Of a stretch of DNA of 10,303 nt, positions 1 through 8,693 are shown piece by piece; position 1 is the first letter of the stretch, and each line of letters begins with the position of its first letter. The position numbers were made by a program, and so were the translations under genes. The notes beneath the pieces were generated by a model. It made no database searches and had not been told where the DNA came from. It was given only the letters and a program-made list of their open reading frames with translations. Location: NCBI GenBank assembly GCA_003024985.2, contig PXIH01S0003739.1; one strand, written 5' to 3'. The stretch is from Euperipatoides rowelli (Eukaryota; Onychophora; Udeonychophora; Euonychophora; Peripatopsidae).

Positions 1-685
1 GGAAAATCCATGTAACCAATTCAGGATTGAAGCCGAATTTAAGCATTTTATAGCACAATCTAGTTGGGTGAACTCGATCAAAAGCTTTAGACAAACCTAA
101 ATAAGTAACTATGACAGAATGACCTTGTTCAAGTTCATAGGTCAATAGATCAAATGTTAAAAGTAAATTGTCCATAACCCCTAGTCCCTTTCTAAAACCG
201 AATTAACTCTTCGGCAATACCCCCAGATCCTCTATTTGCACATTAAGTCTATTCAAGACCACCTTTTCTGAGATTTTGCTAATAATATTAGTCGGAGCAA
301 TTGGTCTATAGTTATCAATGTTCGTTCTATTACCTTTTTTGAACTTGGGGATTATCACAGATTCTCGCCATGATTCAGGGACAAAACAATGTGAGAAGGA
401 AAAATTGATAGCAGAATGTAAAATCGGGAGAAAAAAAACCAAGTGAAGCTTGACAAAATTAAAAGAAGTAAGGTCCGGGCCTCTAGTATTAGTGTTTTTA
501 GAGTTAGAGATGATTACTTCAATCTCATCAATTGTCACACACAGATCAGTCAATGAATTATCATATTTATGATCCAAAATAAGTTGAAGTTCAGTATCAA
601 CAACTGGACTATCATATTTAGAACAATTAATATAAGAACCAAAGACATTTGCAATAAGAAATTGANTTGTTATAATTGGCATCAA
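1..685 (-). pseudogene. LINE reverse transcriptase, 5' part, broken (element 1)
   Basis: This is the fingers/palm start of a non-LTR retrotransposon reverse transcriptase, which would copy the element's RNA into DNA at a nicked target. Reading on the minus strand from about 685, the protein shows the linker end, then WRESVIIPKFKKG and NYRPIAPTNIISKISEKVV, which are RT motifs typical of the Jockey/CR1/L2 group. An in-frame TAA at 203-205 follows. The same frame then continues to the window edge with FGFRKGLG, and with LGLSKAFDRV where motif A belongs. The catalytic Asp expected before LSKAFD is Gly (codon at 95-97). The stop and the lost Asp both mean it is inactive. The rest of the RT would lie beyond position 1. 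Assignment to a LINE is firm; the exact clade is not determined. Confidence 0.88.
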
Positions 686-1500
686 AAATGGTTACATTTG
701 GGTAATTGAAGTCAATTTTAATTTGGTTAAGTTCAAAGTTAATTTTGTCAGTATCTTTTAGCCTAATCACTTTAACAATGTCATTTTTGTCAATGTCACC
801 ATGAACAGATTCAAAAGAAAAGACGGCTTCAATAACAAGATGGTCACTATTACCAAATGGAGGGTAGGACCCAACATAAGTAAATAAGTCTCTGTCATTA
901 GTCAATATCAGATTTAAAACAGATGCTGAGGTATTGCGGTGTCTGGTGGTAAATTCTAGAAGTTGAAATAATCCAGAATTCAGAGCAAAATTAATCAATT
1001 GTTGTTCAAAAAGATTATTATTAGAGGTATAATATGACCAATTAACCGAGGGGGAATTGAAGTCTCCAGTAAGAATAAAATAGTCAAATCTGTGGGTTTT
1101 ATAATATGTGAATGCAAGTAAAAGGTTATCTATTGCATCAGTGTAATATTTATCCCTATAACCTGGAGCAACGTATATACATCCGAGTAAAAATTTTTTC
1201 CCCCTCAATTTAATTGAAAGCCACATTGATTCACTATCATTGTGAAGCTCTAAAATATCTTGACAATCAATTTCTTCTTTAACATAAAGGAGCAAGCCTC
1301 CTCCTTTCCTAAATTGGCGATCTTTCCTATATAAGGCATAATGTTTAATATTAAGAATTTCATTGGGACAGTTATCTGAAAGCCAGTTAGGATCACAAAA
1401 GAAGACGTTTAAGTTCAATATATAAAATTATATCACAAACTTTATTATTAATTGAGTTACAATTAGTAATTGCACAAGTATATTCAAAAGAAGGATTNTT
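627..1500 (-). pseudogene. LINE apurinic-type endonuclease domain, frameshifted (element 1)
   Basis: This is the N-terminal endonuclease of the same LINE. It would nick target DNA to prime reverse transcription. The open frame 627-1418 contains WLSDNCPNEI, a KGGGLLLYVKEEI block, ESMWLSIKL, the GDFNSPSVNW motif (metal/phosphodiester chemistry) and GNSDHLV with the catalytic Asp-His pair. The N-terminal strand, TNCNSINNKVCDIILYIEL, sits in a different frame at about 1419-1500, so one frameshift lies near 1408-1416. The usual Thr-Glu-Thr before Trp-Leu reads Asp-Pro-Asn, so the catalytic Glu seems lost. The endonuclease ends near 670 and is followed almost at once by the RT entry region. The roughly 200-residue linker normal for this group is therefore missing. 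An N sits at 666, at this junction. Confident as a LINE endonuclease and as a pseudogene. Confidence 0.87.
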
Positions 1501-1575
1501 TGATTGCTATATGTTAGAAAGAATTGCATTATCATCCAAAACAGANTCTGTTCCATTTGAAGAACTCTTGATTTG

Positions 1576-1905
1576 TTTTTTACTGAGTCAAACACTCTGC
1601 TCAAGTCAGTATAAATACAGTCAAGCTGCCTATGATCATTCAACGTTCTGGATATATGAGAGTTTAGCGCTGACAAATTAGTCGTAGTGGATCTAGATTT
1701 CAAAAATCCATGTTGACCTTGAAATAATAAGTTCTTAAGCTGAAAATTTAGATATCAACTATCCATAATCTTTAAAAAATTAGAAATGATTGATATTGGT
1801 CTATAATTTTCTACATCACGAGGGTCTCCAGATTTGAAAGTTGGAAAACCATTGATTCTTTAACAACTGAAGGGAAATAACCCTTAGAAAATGAAAAGTG
1901 TTGAT
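1576..1905 (-). pseudogene. Second LINE reverse transcriptase fragment (element 2), broken
   Basis: This is a separate RT fragment of another Jockey-like LINE. Reading the minus strand, FSKGYFPSVVKES comes first and is followed by a frameshift near 1850. Next are FKSGDPRDVENYRPIS, an in-frame TGA at 1755-1757, QGQHGFLKSRSTTTNL and motif A as YTDLSRVFDSV (1581-1613). These are the early RT blocks in the right order, and the motif A Asp is kept here. The peptides differ strongly from the element 1 RT (NYRPISII against NYRPIAPT; HGFLKSRS against FGFRKGLG), so this is not a duplicate. RT similarity stops just after FDSV, where element 1 begins. That suggests element 1 landed inside element 2, or that unrelated fragments were joined. 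Upstream of 1905 the sequence turns into featureless AT-rich DNA. Confidence 0.8.
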
Positions 1906-2615
1906 TATAATGCAATAAATCAATATTTAATAATTAAATATTTTATAACTACCAAAATTTCATAATTATGTTATAAATTGGCAAATTATTTTATTTCAAT
2001 AAAGTTTATTTAATTAATCATCAAGGCTTTTAAACTATAATCATTACTACATTAGATTATAAAAATATTAAAAATACTAATAGAAAATTATTGTGAACAA
2101 TTAAAAATAAAGTGTTTGAATTTATTAAAAAAAACTTAATTCCTAATATAAAAATACAGAACTCAAGGCTCATGAGCATATCCATACCTCTATGAGTATC
2201 CAGATCTATGTGAATAAAAAGTAATTGTTGTATCACAAAACATGATAATAATAAGCTATTAGTCATTAGACAACCAATAAATGCTAGCAAAGGAATACTG
2301 TAGTTGTGGTATATTAGTCTAGCAAGAAACACAAATTTTAACCATGTGATTTTTTTTGTGAGTATTGGTACCATTCCTCCAGCTTTTATTGGTTAAATTT
2401 GATTTACCTAATATGATAGCTATTACATTTTGAAGCAGAACACAATAGTTTATTCTGATATTAGATATAAATATTTAATATGTTATATAACATCCCATCA
2501 CTATTCTGTTTGAAAATGAATGTGAATATCTTTTCATTATTTGAGAAACTTGAAATCTCTAGAAAATCTTTGAAATAGGAAACTTTGACATTTTATTGAA
2601 TATGGTGACCTCTTG
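1906..2615. other. AT-rich intronic spacer, no gene recognised
   Basis: This stretch is AT-rich and presumably intronic, because the exon at 3527 has an upstream acceptor. A 105-codon open frame exists on the minus strand (2057-2374). Its translation is Leu/Ile/Phe-rich, has no motif I recognise, and is what AT-rich DNA yields by chance. Nothing else is supportable here. Confidence 0.6.
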
Positions 2616-2623
2616 GCTGTGAT
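2616..2623 (+). repeat. Left target-site duplication of hAT element A
   Basis: GCTGTGAT lies directly before the CAG terminus. GCTGTAAT lies directly after the other terminus (3165-3172). This is an 8-bp duplication with one mismatch, the length characteristic of the hAT superfamily. Confidence 0.82.
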
Positions 2624-3164
2624 CAGAGCAGGATTAAGGTTTTGTAGGCCCCTGGGATCAATGACAAAGAAAGTTAAAGAAAAATTAAATGTATTTAGCC
2701 TATTTATTTAACCACAACTAAAATTCAACCATTGACATTATAGTATAAGGCCTTAGGAAACCAAATAACATTGACATACACTCTTAAATCTCTATTAATC
2801 CAAACTGTTCATCGTATACAGTACATGACAGAATATAGTATAATTATAAACTTATATCGCATTGTCAGATTTAAAAACAATAAAAAATGTTTTGCAGGAA
2901 GTCAATGGACATTACTCATTATAAAATCTGTCACAAACATACTGTATATACAGTATGTATACAGTACAGTGGATTTTTAATGCATATTTATTATAAATAT
3001 GCACAATATATTGCTTAAACTCTATTTTAAAATAATTTAGAGTACTTAATTCAGCATTCACAAAAGAAATAACTTTTCAGTTTTTACTTAATCTCAATAG
3101 GTCCTACAGCAAGCCATAGGCCCCTGGGCTGCAGCCCTTAAAGCCATGCTTTAATCCGGCCCTG
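2624..3164. mobile_element. Non-autonomous hAT element A (541 bp)
   Basis: This is a short DNA transposon without its own transposase. The left end CAGAGCAGGATTAAGG and the inverted right end CAGGGCCGGATTAAAG match at 13 of 16 positions. The flanks carry an 8-bp near-perfect duplication (2616-2623 and 3165-3172). The CAG start, an inner GGATTAA and subterminal GGCCC blocks fit hAT-type miniature elements. A TAGGCCCCTGGG block occurs in the same orientation near both ends (2645-2656 and 3117-3128), and GGGCTGCAGCCC at 3126-3137 is a perfect palindrome. The interior is AT-rich. A 69-codon frame inside (2771-2980, +) has no recognisable domain and I do not call it a gene. It would have been mobilised by a transposase made elsewhere. 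Confidence 0.85.
2938..2957. repeat. Perfect 20-bp palindrome inside hAT element A
   Basis: CATACTGTATATACAGTATG is its own reverse complement. It is followed at once by TATACAGTACAG, which repeats the core. It could extrude as a short cruciform, but no function is known. Confidence 0.85.
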
Positions 3165-3172
3165 GCTGTAAT
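3165..3172 (+). repeat. Right target-site duplication of hAT element A
   Basis: GCTGTAAT follows the right terminus CCGGCCCTG directly and pairs with GCTGTGAT at 2616-2623. The single A/G difference is consistent with a fairly old insertion. Confidence 0.82.
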
Positions 3173-3526
3173 AAATGTTTTTACTGGTAAATTAATGTTG
3201 AAAAAATTTTGTTTTCTTTCATGATTTAAAAATCAAGTAGGAAGTGATAACATAATTGCTTATTTCGGCTATTGTTGAATACGAATTTTACCTGTCTATT
3301 AATAAGTTTAGAATTGAGAAAACTTTTAAGATTTCTTCTCATACAATAACTTATTGAAATTTTGTTATTAGTTTTGCTGTATTGTTTTTAAATTAAAATA
3401 CTTGACAAAATTAGTTTTATTTTAAGGAGATGCACATATTCATTTATCTCTTTCAGTTTGCCTGAGTCAGTAATAATACTATTCTGGAAAACTGTAATAA
3501 ATTCTCACCATATTTTCTTTTTATAG
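3173..3526 (+). other. 3' end of upstream intron with splice acceptor
   Basis: This is AT-rich intronic sequence ending in a T-rich tract, TATTTTCTTTTTATAG. The AG at 3525-3526 is followed by a GC-richer exon. No other element is seen in this stretch. The donor of this intron lies upstream of the window, so all DNA from 1 to 3526 is probably one intron of the host gene. Confidence 0.75.
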
Positions 3527-3647
3527 GCACGTGCTAATCTTCTCGATTCTATGGTCCCAGCAAGTTCCAGTGGAAGTGAAAGTGACCCTTCCGAAGCTGA
3601 CCGTAACATTAACGATGTGATAGTGGCCAGGCTAGCCAACAGACGGC
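3527..3647 (+). CDS. Host gene, internal coding exon (121 nt), protein not recognised
   Basis: This exon encodes about 40 residues, beginning ARANLLDSMV and ending VIVARLANRR, in a protein I do not recognise. It is bounded by a T-rich acceptor (TTTTTATAG) and a consensus donor (GTGAGT at 3648). Only one of its three frames is free of stops, and it ends with one leftover base (phase 1). That base joins exactly to the frame of the exon at 9465. The middle holds a Ser/acidic stretch, SSSGSESDPSEAD, that could be a casein-kinase-type phosphorylation region (inference). It is followed by a more regular, possibly helical NINDVIVARLANRR. Base composition is clearly GC-richer than the flanks. Upstream exons and the start codon are outside the window. 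Confidence 0.85.
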
Positions 3648-4656
3648 GTGAGTAATCCTGGACCCTCTGATTTGTTATGTAAGATTGAATTGCAGTGGTT
3701 TTATTTATATAAGAAAGATCAACTGACTATTTCTGAGCATGCTCTGATGTTATCATTGTTTATTAGTGCAATGAATGCTTTTCATTTTGTAAATGTTACA
3801 ATTCCTCTACTTCTCTCTTTCAATGTTATTGGCAAGATTTTTAAATTAATAGTGATTTTTATAAAGTGAAAGAGTTTGTTAACTACCAGTAATTGTCTGA
3901 AAGAAAACTATTTCATTAATTTTCCCCTTTTTAGTTGTCTTTCTTCCTGCTGCCATTTCACTCTTAAATTTGATTCACTTTTATATTTAATCTTTAATTT
4001 AGCCACTAGATTTATTTATGTTAAATATAAATAAGTCAATAATTTAATTAAAATATTTTAATTATAATTTATTAATGAATCATTCTAAACCAAACCTTCT
4101 TGTAATGATAGTTGCTTGCTTACCTTTTTAATATGAGAATACAGTTTATGGCCAATCATTAAAAACACAAATACAGTAAATAGCTTGAGTTCTAATATGA
4201 ATTATATAGTAAGTAAATTATTTAATTATAAAAATATATGAAAAACTCTTTTTGCAATTTTATGAAATTATTGACAATTTGCATGAATAAATAAATTGAA
4301 AAATGTTGGAAATACNGACACTGAAAATCATATTTTGATTCTATGAATTTTAAAATTTTACCTTCAGTTTTCTAATTAACTCCATTAATTTTCTAATTAC
4401 TGCATATGCTTATGATTATATGGATTTTAAAATTGCAGAATAAATGTTCTAATTACCTTCTAAAAATTGATTATAATGAAACCGGATCTACAGTATGTTA
4501 AATATGTTTTCTATAAGTGCAAAATAGGATATAGGCAATATTCTACTTAGAAACACAATCTGTGTTTGAAAACATGTTCATAAGTGGAATGTTTGTAAAA
4601 CTAGCATTAGACGGAATTAAAATGAGCGTTCCATTCACGAGACAAGAAACATAAAA
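3648..4656. other. AT-rich intronic stretch, nothing recognised
   Basis: This stretch follows the donor and is AT-rich. It has no protein motif, RNA gene or element boundary that I can support. A 73-codon frame directly after the donor (3648-3869) starts on the donor GTG itself and is a chance frame. A single undetermined base is at 4316. Confidence 0.6.
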
Positions 4657-4969
4657 GGGGTCCATAAATTGCGCCACACAATTTTTTCATAATTTTGACC
4701 CCCCCTCCTTATCACAACTTGTCACACAAAGCTTTACCCCCCCCCCCCATATATAATTTAAAAAAAACATCTATAAATTAACTTACCTTTTTTAATAGGT
4801 AAGGTACCTAAAAGTTTTGTATGAATTTCATTCAAATATTCAGACGATTTACTGAATTTTTATGAAAAATGGCGTGACATATTTCTGGGAACCCCCCCCC
4901 CCCCTCATCATCACATCCATTCGAACCCCTCCCCCCCCCTACTGCGTGATGTAATTTATGGATGACCCC
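4657..4969. mobile_element. C-rich miniature inverted-repeat element (313 bp)
   Basis: The left end, GGGGTCCATAAATTGCGCC, matches the inverted right end, GGGGTCATCCATAAATTACA. The left copy has lost 3 bases after GGGGTC, and further matches run into CACACA/CACGCA. The interior carries four long C runs on the + strand: 7 at 4699-4705, 12 at 4737-4748, 13 at 4892-4904 and 9 at 4931-4939. The ends and C-rich interior resemble a miniature DNA transposon group I recall as common in arthropod genomes; that memory is not checked. No target duplication is clear (AAAA against AAAG), so the superfamily is undetermined. There is no coding capacity. Confidence 0.68.
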
Positions 4970-5011
4970 AAAGCCCTAATGTTTAAAATTTAATATTTTC
5001 TAATTAATATA

Positions 5012-5019
5012 ATATACTG
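5012..5019 (+). repeat. Left target-site duplication of hAT element B
   Basis: ATATACTG directly precedes the CAGCG terminus. It is repeated exactly at 6058-6065 after the right terminus. Confidence 0.9.
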
Positions 5020-5055
5020 CAGCGTTTCCCAATTAAATTTAACCAGGGAACCCTT

Positions 5056-5075
5056 TTATATTTTATAAAATATAA
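5056..5075. repeat. 20-bp palindrome in the left arm of hAT element B
   Basis: TTATATTTTATAAAATATAA is self-complementary over 20 bp. It lies between the two left-end GGAACCC blocks. It could be a subterminal structure, but AT-only palindromes are easy to get by chance in such DNA. Confidence 0.7.
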
Positions 5076-5350
5076 CGGAACCCCTATATATTTAAGTGTA
5101 ACTTGCATATAAACAAAAAAGCGCCGCAGGCAAAAAATTTTTTGTTCAAAGTCAAACACCTTTAAATTTGTCCTCTTTCATGTCCCATAAATAAATGCAG
5201 CCACCCTGTTTTTTTATAATGTCTTTGCCCTGTATACGTGATTGTCAAGGGAAAAATGATAAGGATTCCTCAAACTATTTATTTTGTTTATTTTAATTCT
5301 AAAACATTTAAGCAGTATTAAGTAATATATTTTCAATGCTAATATGAACA

Positions 5351-5382
5351 GTCTGATATAATTATTCTTAATTATATCGGAC
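5351..5382. repeat. Hairpin-forming inverted repeat in hAT element B
   Basis: The left arm GTCTGATATAATTA (5351-5364) pairs with TAATTATATCGGAC (5369-5382) across a TTCT loop. All 14 positions can pair, one of them as a T-G wobble. It is a strong local hairpin. A role in the element is unknown. Confidence 0.8.
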
Positions 5383-6057
5383 TCTTTGTTATTATTATTA
5401 GTATTAAAAAATACAAAAATAAAATTAAAATTGAAAGTCTAAAAATATGAAAGTTTGTTTCACTTTTTCACGTGCGTATTTCTGATACAAATTACAAATG
5501 CTAAGCTTAACCAATCACAGAGCATAACACTCACAGCTGTTTGCATTAATTTTAAGTCGTTTTTTATTATTTACCATAGGTAGGTAGGTACAGTAGTTGT
5601 ATACAGCCGTTGTAATTTGCTGGTTCTGGATTATATACAAAGGCAGTTTATTATTATTATTAGGTTTATTAATAAAACAATTTAAATTACATGGAATAAA
5701 ATACGATGTGAATAAAAAGATCAAAGATCTTAGCGCAGCTCGTTTAATACACAAGCTGTGCAGTAAAAATACCCAGACTCAAATATTGTCTCTTTCGCCA
5801 GTATGTTTCAACTCTGTGACGAAACTACAATATTTTTTAATCAAATTTTAAACAATATTAGTATTATTTATGGAATTTTGATAATTTAGACATTTATTCT
5901 AGAAAAGAAAATGTAATTATTTAGCTTTATTGTGTTACAATATTTTTAACTTTTAATGTACTATAAATTTTTTTAAATTTTCTTATTTTTTCGCGGAACT
6001 CTTGATTTTGTCTCGCGGAACCCCAGGGTTCCAGGGAACACCAATTGGGAAAAGCTG

Positions 6058-6065
6058 ATATACTG
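6058..6065 (+). repeat. Right target-site duplication of hAT element B
   Basis: ATATACTG is an exact copy of 5012-5019, directly after the right terminus GGGAAAAGCTG. It runs on into a TATA-rich stretch. Confidence 0.9.
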
Positions 6066-6115
6066 TATATATACATACAGGTATATACCATAAAATGCTG
6101 ATAAAAGGCACATTT

Positions 6116-6186
6116 CCGATTAAGAGCTCACCCCCTGAACTTGTGTAAATGAATGTTTAAGAATGCAGTTGCCGACTAAGAGCTTA
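6116..6186 (+). repeat. Pair of direct 15-bp repeats beside the transposase relic
   Basis: CCGATTAAGAGCTCA (6116-6130) is repeated as CCGACTAAGAGCTTA (6172-6186), with 13 of 15 identical and starts 56 bp apart. They lie between the right flank of hAT element B and the C-terminal end of the P/THAP relic. They may be subterminal repeats of that transposon (inference), because the relic's own terminus should be nearby. Confidence 0.65.
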
Positions 6187-8693
6187 TTCCCATTTTTTTC
6201 ACACTTTTAACATTTTCCTAAGAAATCACTTAAATATCCAAGTAAACACGCAGCAGCCGTTTCTTATATTGGTAGATAGATACCCATACCAACTATTTGC
6301 AGATACTTTTCTGCATTTTGATCATTTATACAAACATCAGTCTCCCATAAAAGTTCTAGGGTAGACACTGCCTTCATTGTTAGACTACATGCAACTTCTC
6401 TTTAGTTTCTAAATTTCAGAAATTCTGCCTCTAAAGCAGAACAAACTTTTGATATTAGTAAATAGTTGTAAATTACAACATTTATTACAGCAAGTTTTCC
6501 CCTGCTTTTATTAATTATTAATTTGTATGCCTGGTCGTCAATGTTAAGAAATTCATCCATAACAATTATTCTCTTACAGGATGTACACATAAGTGCTTTA
6601 AAACATTAAGACAGCAATATCTAGTCACATAAATCAAAACTGCAAGATCACTATTGCATGAATCAATGTCATTTTCAGATATGTCAATGCTTTCAGTTAA
6701 CTGTCCTTCAACTGAAATCACCAAGTGTGCAGGACATTCCAGAAACTCATTGATTTCAATGTCAACAAATAAAAGAGATACAATTTTAAAATGTCATGGA
6801 GGACTGTATTCTAATTTTCTGTTCTATTATACATCTGTCAAACTGATGTTAACCTCTCCACCTTCTAACTGCCTGTAATATCCAAATCTATCTTCCAACA
6901 AAGTCTGTCTGGCATTTGCTTCTAAGATTGTTGTTAAAGTAATTACATTCATTGTTTTAATGGTGAGAGATCCTAAATGATTCATAATTTTAAATTTATT
7001 CAGTCACTCAATAAACCAACAATATTGTAAATCCTCATTATTTTCAGTTACATTGGATTTATTAAAGCTTTGTTAAGTCTTGCACCTTTACAAGGAGTCT
7101 TGACATTTACAACATACCATCAGTTTAACATTGTTTGTATGTACCTTGAAGTTTCACAATAACTATATAATATTTGCTTCTCACCCAAGATATTCAAACC
7201 TAAATTCATATTTTCATTAATTACCTGAAGGACCAGCATGACATTTTGTCTTTCAAGTGCTGCAGGATACAACGCTTTGCAAGTGAGGCTATAACCATGC
7301 TTTACTAGTTTCTCTTACTTAATTTCATGCATTTGTTTTAGTGTAGCAAATGAAGCTACTTGTACACTGCCACTAGTCAAACTTTGGAAACCTCATACAA
7401 ACATTATCATTTTTCGGTTTAACCAGTTATTTCTAAAATTTGTCAGTAAATGGACACTATCAAATAAAAAAACAGAGGTCTAATTGCATTATCTGGATGC
7501 TGATAAATGCATTTAAATTTCCTTTGTGTTGAAAATAGTTGCATACACTTCCTATTTATGCTATTATTGTCACTCACAAAACATACCACTAAAAAACCTA
7601 TTTAATCTAGATCTATTATAATTTGTTTCATATACTGTGCAAGTTTGCACACATTTAGTTTACATTACAATATGAACTATTTCTTTAAGCTCAGAGAGGA
7701 AACTAGAAATCATGAAACTGTGCACTAGAAGCTAGCTGCTGGTTCTTGTAAGCAGTACTCACAGCATTTCTTCCTTTATAATCCATCAATAGTTTAAGCT
7801 GTATCTCATCCATCACGAGAATGATTAATTTATCACTGTCTTTAAGACTATGGATGCCATAAAATTTATTTATTGTTCTATTTGAGGTTCTAATTCATAT
7901 GAAAAATACACTCTCCTAATTGAACATAGATGGGGCAAAACAAACCATAAACGCCTTAGATAAAGCATATCTGGTGTTATACAATACAACATGAAAAAAA
8001 CCCACAATAAACCAATAACTATTGGTATGCACTTTTCTTCTTTGATATGAGTTTTATCTGCTCTTACAAATTTAATGCAGAATCTGAGGTATCGATGAAT
8101 ATTAAGAGATTTGATATTAAAGCAAAAATATTAGGTGACCTGTTATTACCTTTGTCTCTAGAATCAAAACACAAGCTTGCCTTAACCTTTTCTAGAACAT
8201 CATTTCTTAATGTTTTTTACACTTTTAGGAAGTTTATGGCCACCAACATGTAACATCTTCCCATCATGATAGTAAACATATATCCAGGGATTCAGCCACA
8301 ACAGAACATATTATTTTTTGGTGTGGATTATAACAAAATGCCCTGTTCTTTCATAATGATGTCCCAGAACTCATCTACCGTAGTAAATTAATTTTATCTT
8401 TCAGTTTAGTAAGTGTACTGAATGAGATTTCTGAGCTTCTGATGTTGTACTCAGATATGCTTTCTTCTATTGATGTAAGCGACTTATTATTTTCTATCTG
8501 TGATGTTTTTTCTTGTGGACTTTTCTGGAGGCATGGCTAGGCCCACTTAAGTAACATGGGCAATTTGGCAGTAATGTGGCACAGCTCCAGCAACAAGCCT
8601 TGGAACTTGCAATGGTAAAGAGATCTCTTGTCCATTTTCATAAAGTATTGCTTCATATCTTTTGTCAGAGGTTCAAAAATGCACCTTGCATAC

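Larger units (their letters stand above)
1..1575 (-). mobile_element. LINE element 1 (Jockey/CR1-like), 3' end outside the window
   Basis: This is the body of the first non-LTR retrotransposon, made of the endonuclease and RT remains listed separately. A pre-endonuclease stretch in the same frame as the N-terminal endonuclease strand (SVLDDNAILSNI, then a stop) runs back to about 1560-1575. That gives the approximate 5' boundary. The element is 5' truncated or decayed, and its 3' end lies below position 1. It is antisense to the host exons at 3527 and 9465. No target-site duplication can be seen because one end is missing. Confidence 0.8.
5020..6057. mobile_element. Non-autonomous hAT element B (1038 bp)
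   Basis: This is a DNA transposon with terminal inverted repeats and no transposase. The left end CAGCGTTTCCCAATT and the inverted right end CAGCTTTTCCCAATT match at 14 of 15 positions. The flanking 8-bp duplication ATATACTG is perfect, which fits hAT. Behind each end are GGAACCC-type blocks: GGGAACCC and CGGAACCCC on the left, and CGCGGAAC, CGCGGAACCCC and CCAGGGAAC on the right. These resemble the subterminal repeats to which hAT transposases bind. The interior is AT-rich. Overlapping open frames on opposite strands (5515-5754 minus, 5597-5851 plus) show no hAT dimerisation or DDE motif, so I do not call a gene. The intact duplication suggests a younger insertion than hAT element A. Confidence 0.88.

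Noticed and set aside
2057-2374. 105-codon open frame on the minus strand
   Set aside because: It is hydrophobic and rich in Leu, Ile and Phe, as expected of AT-rich DNA. I see no recognised motif, no convincing splice borders and no codon signal.
2771-2980. 69-codon open frame on the plus strand
   Set aside because: It lies wholly inside the miniature hAT element A, overlaps its palindrome and has no transposase motif.
3648-3869. 73-codon open frame on the plus strand
   Set aside because: It begins on the GTG of the splice donor and runs into AT-rich intron. It is a chance frame.
666-4316. Single N bases at 666, 1498, 1546 and 4316
   Set aside because: They look like unresolved assembly positions and not biology, though three of them fall in repeat-derived LINE sequence.
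5515-5851. Overlapping open frames on both strands in hAT element B (79 and 84 codons)
   Set aside because: Neither shows hAT dimerisation or DDE motifs, and they overlap each other on opposite strands.
6654-6878. 74-codon plus-strand open frame
   Set aside because: It is the antisense shadow of the transposase relic, whose minus-strand peptides match a known family.
8047-8253. 68-codon plus-strand open frame
   Set aside because: It is opposite the minus-strand transposase relic and has no motif of its own.
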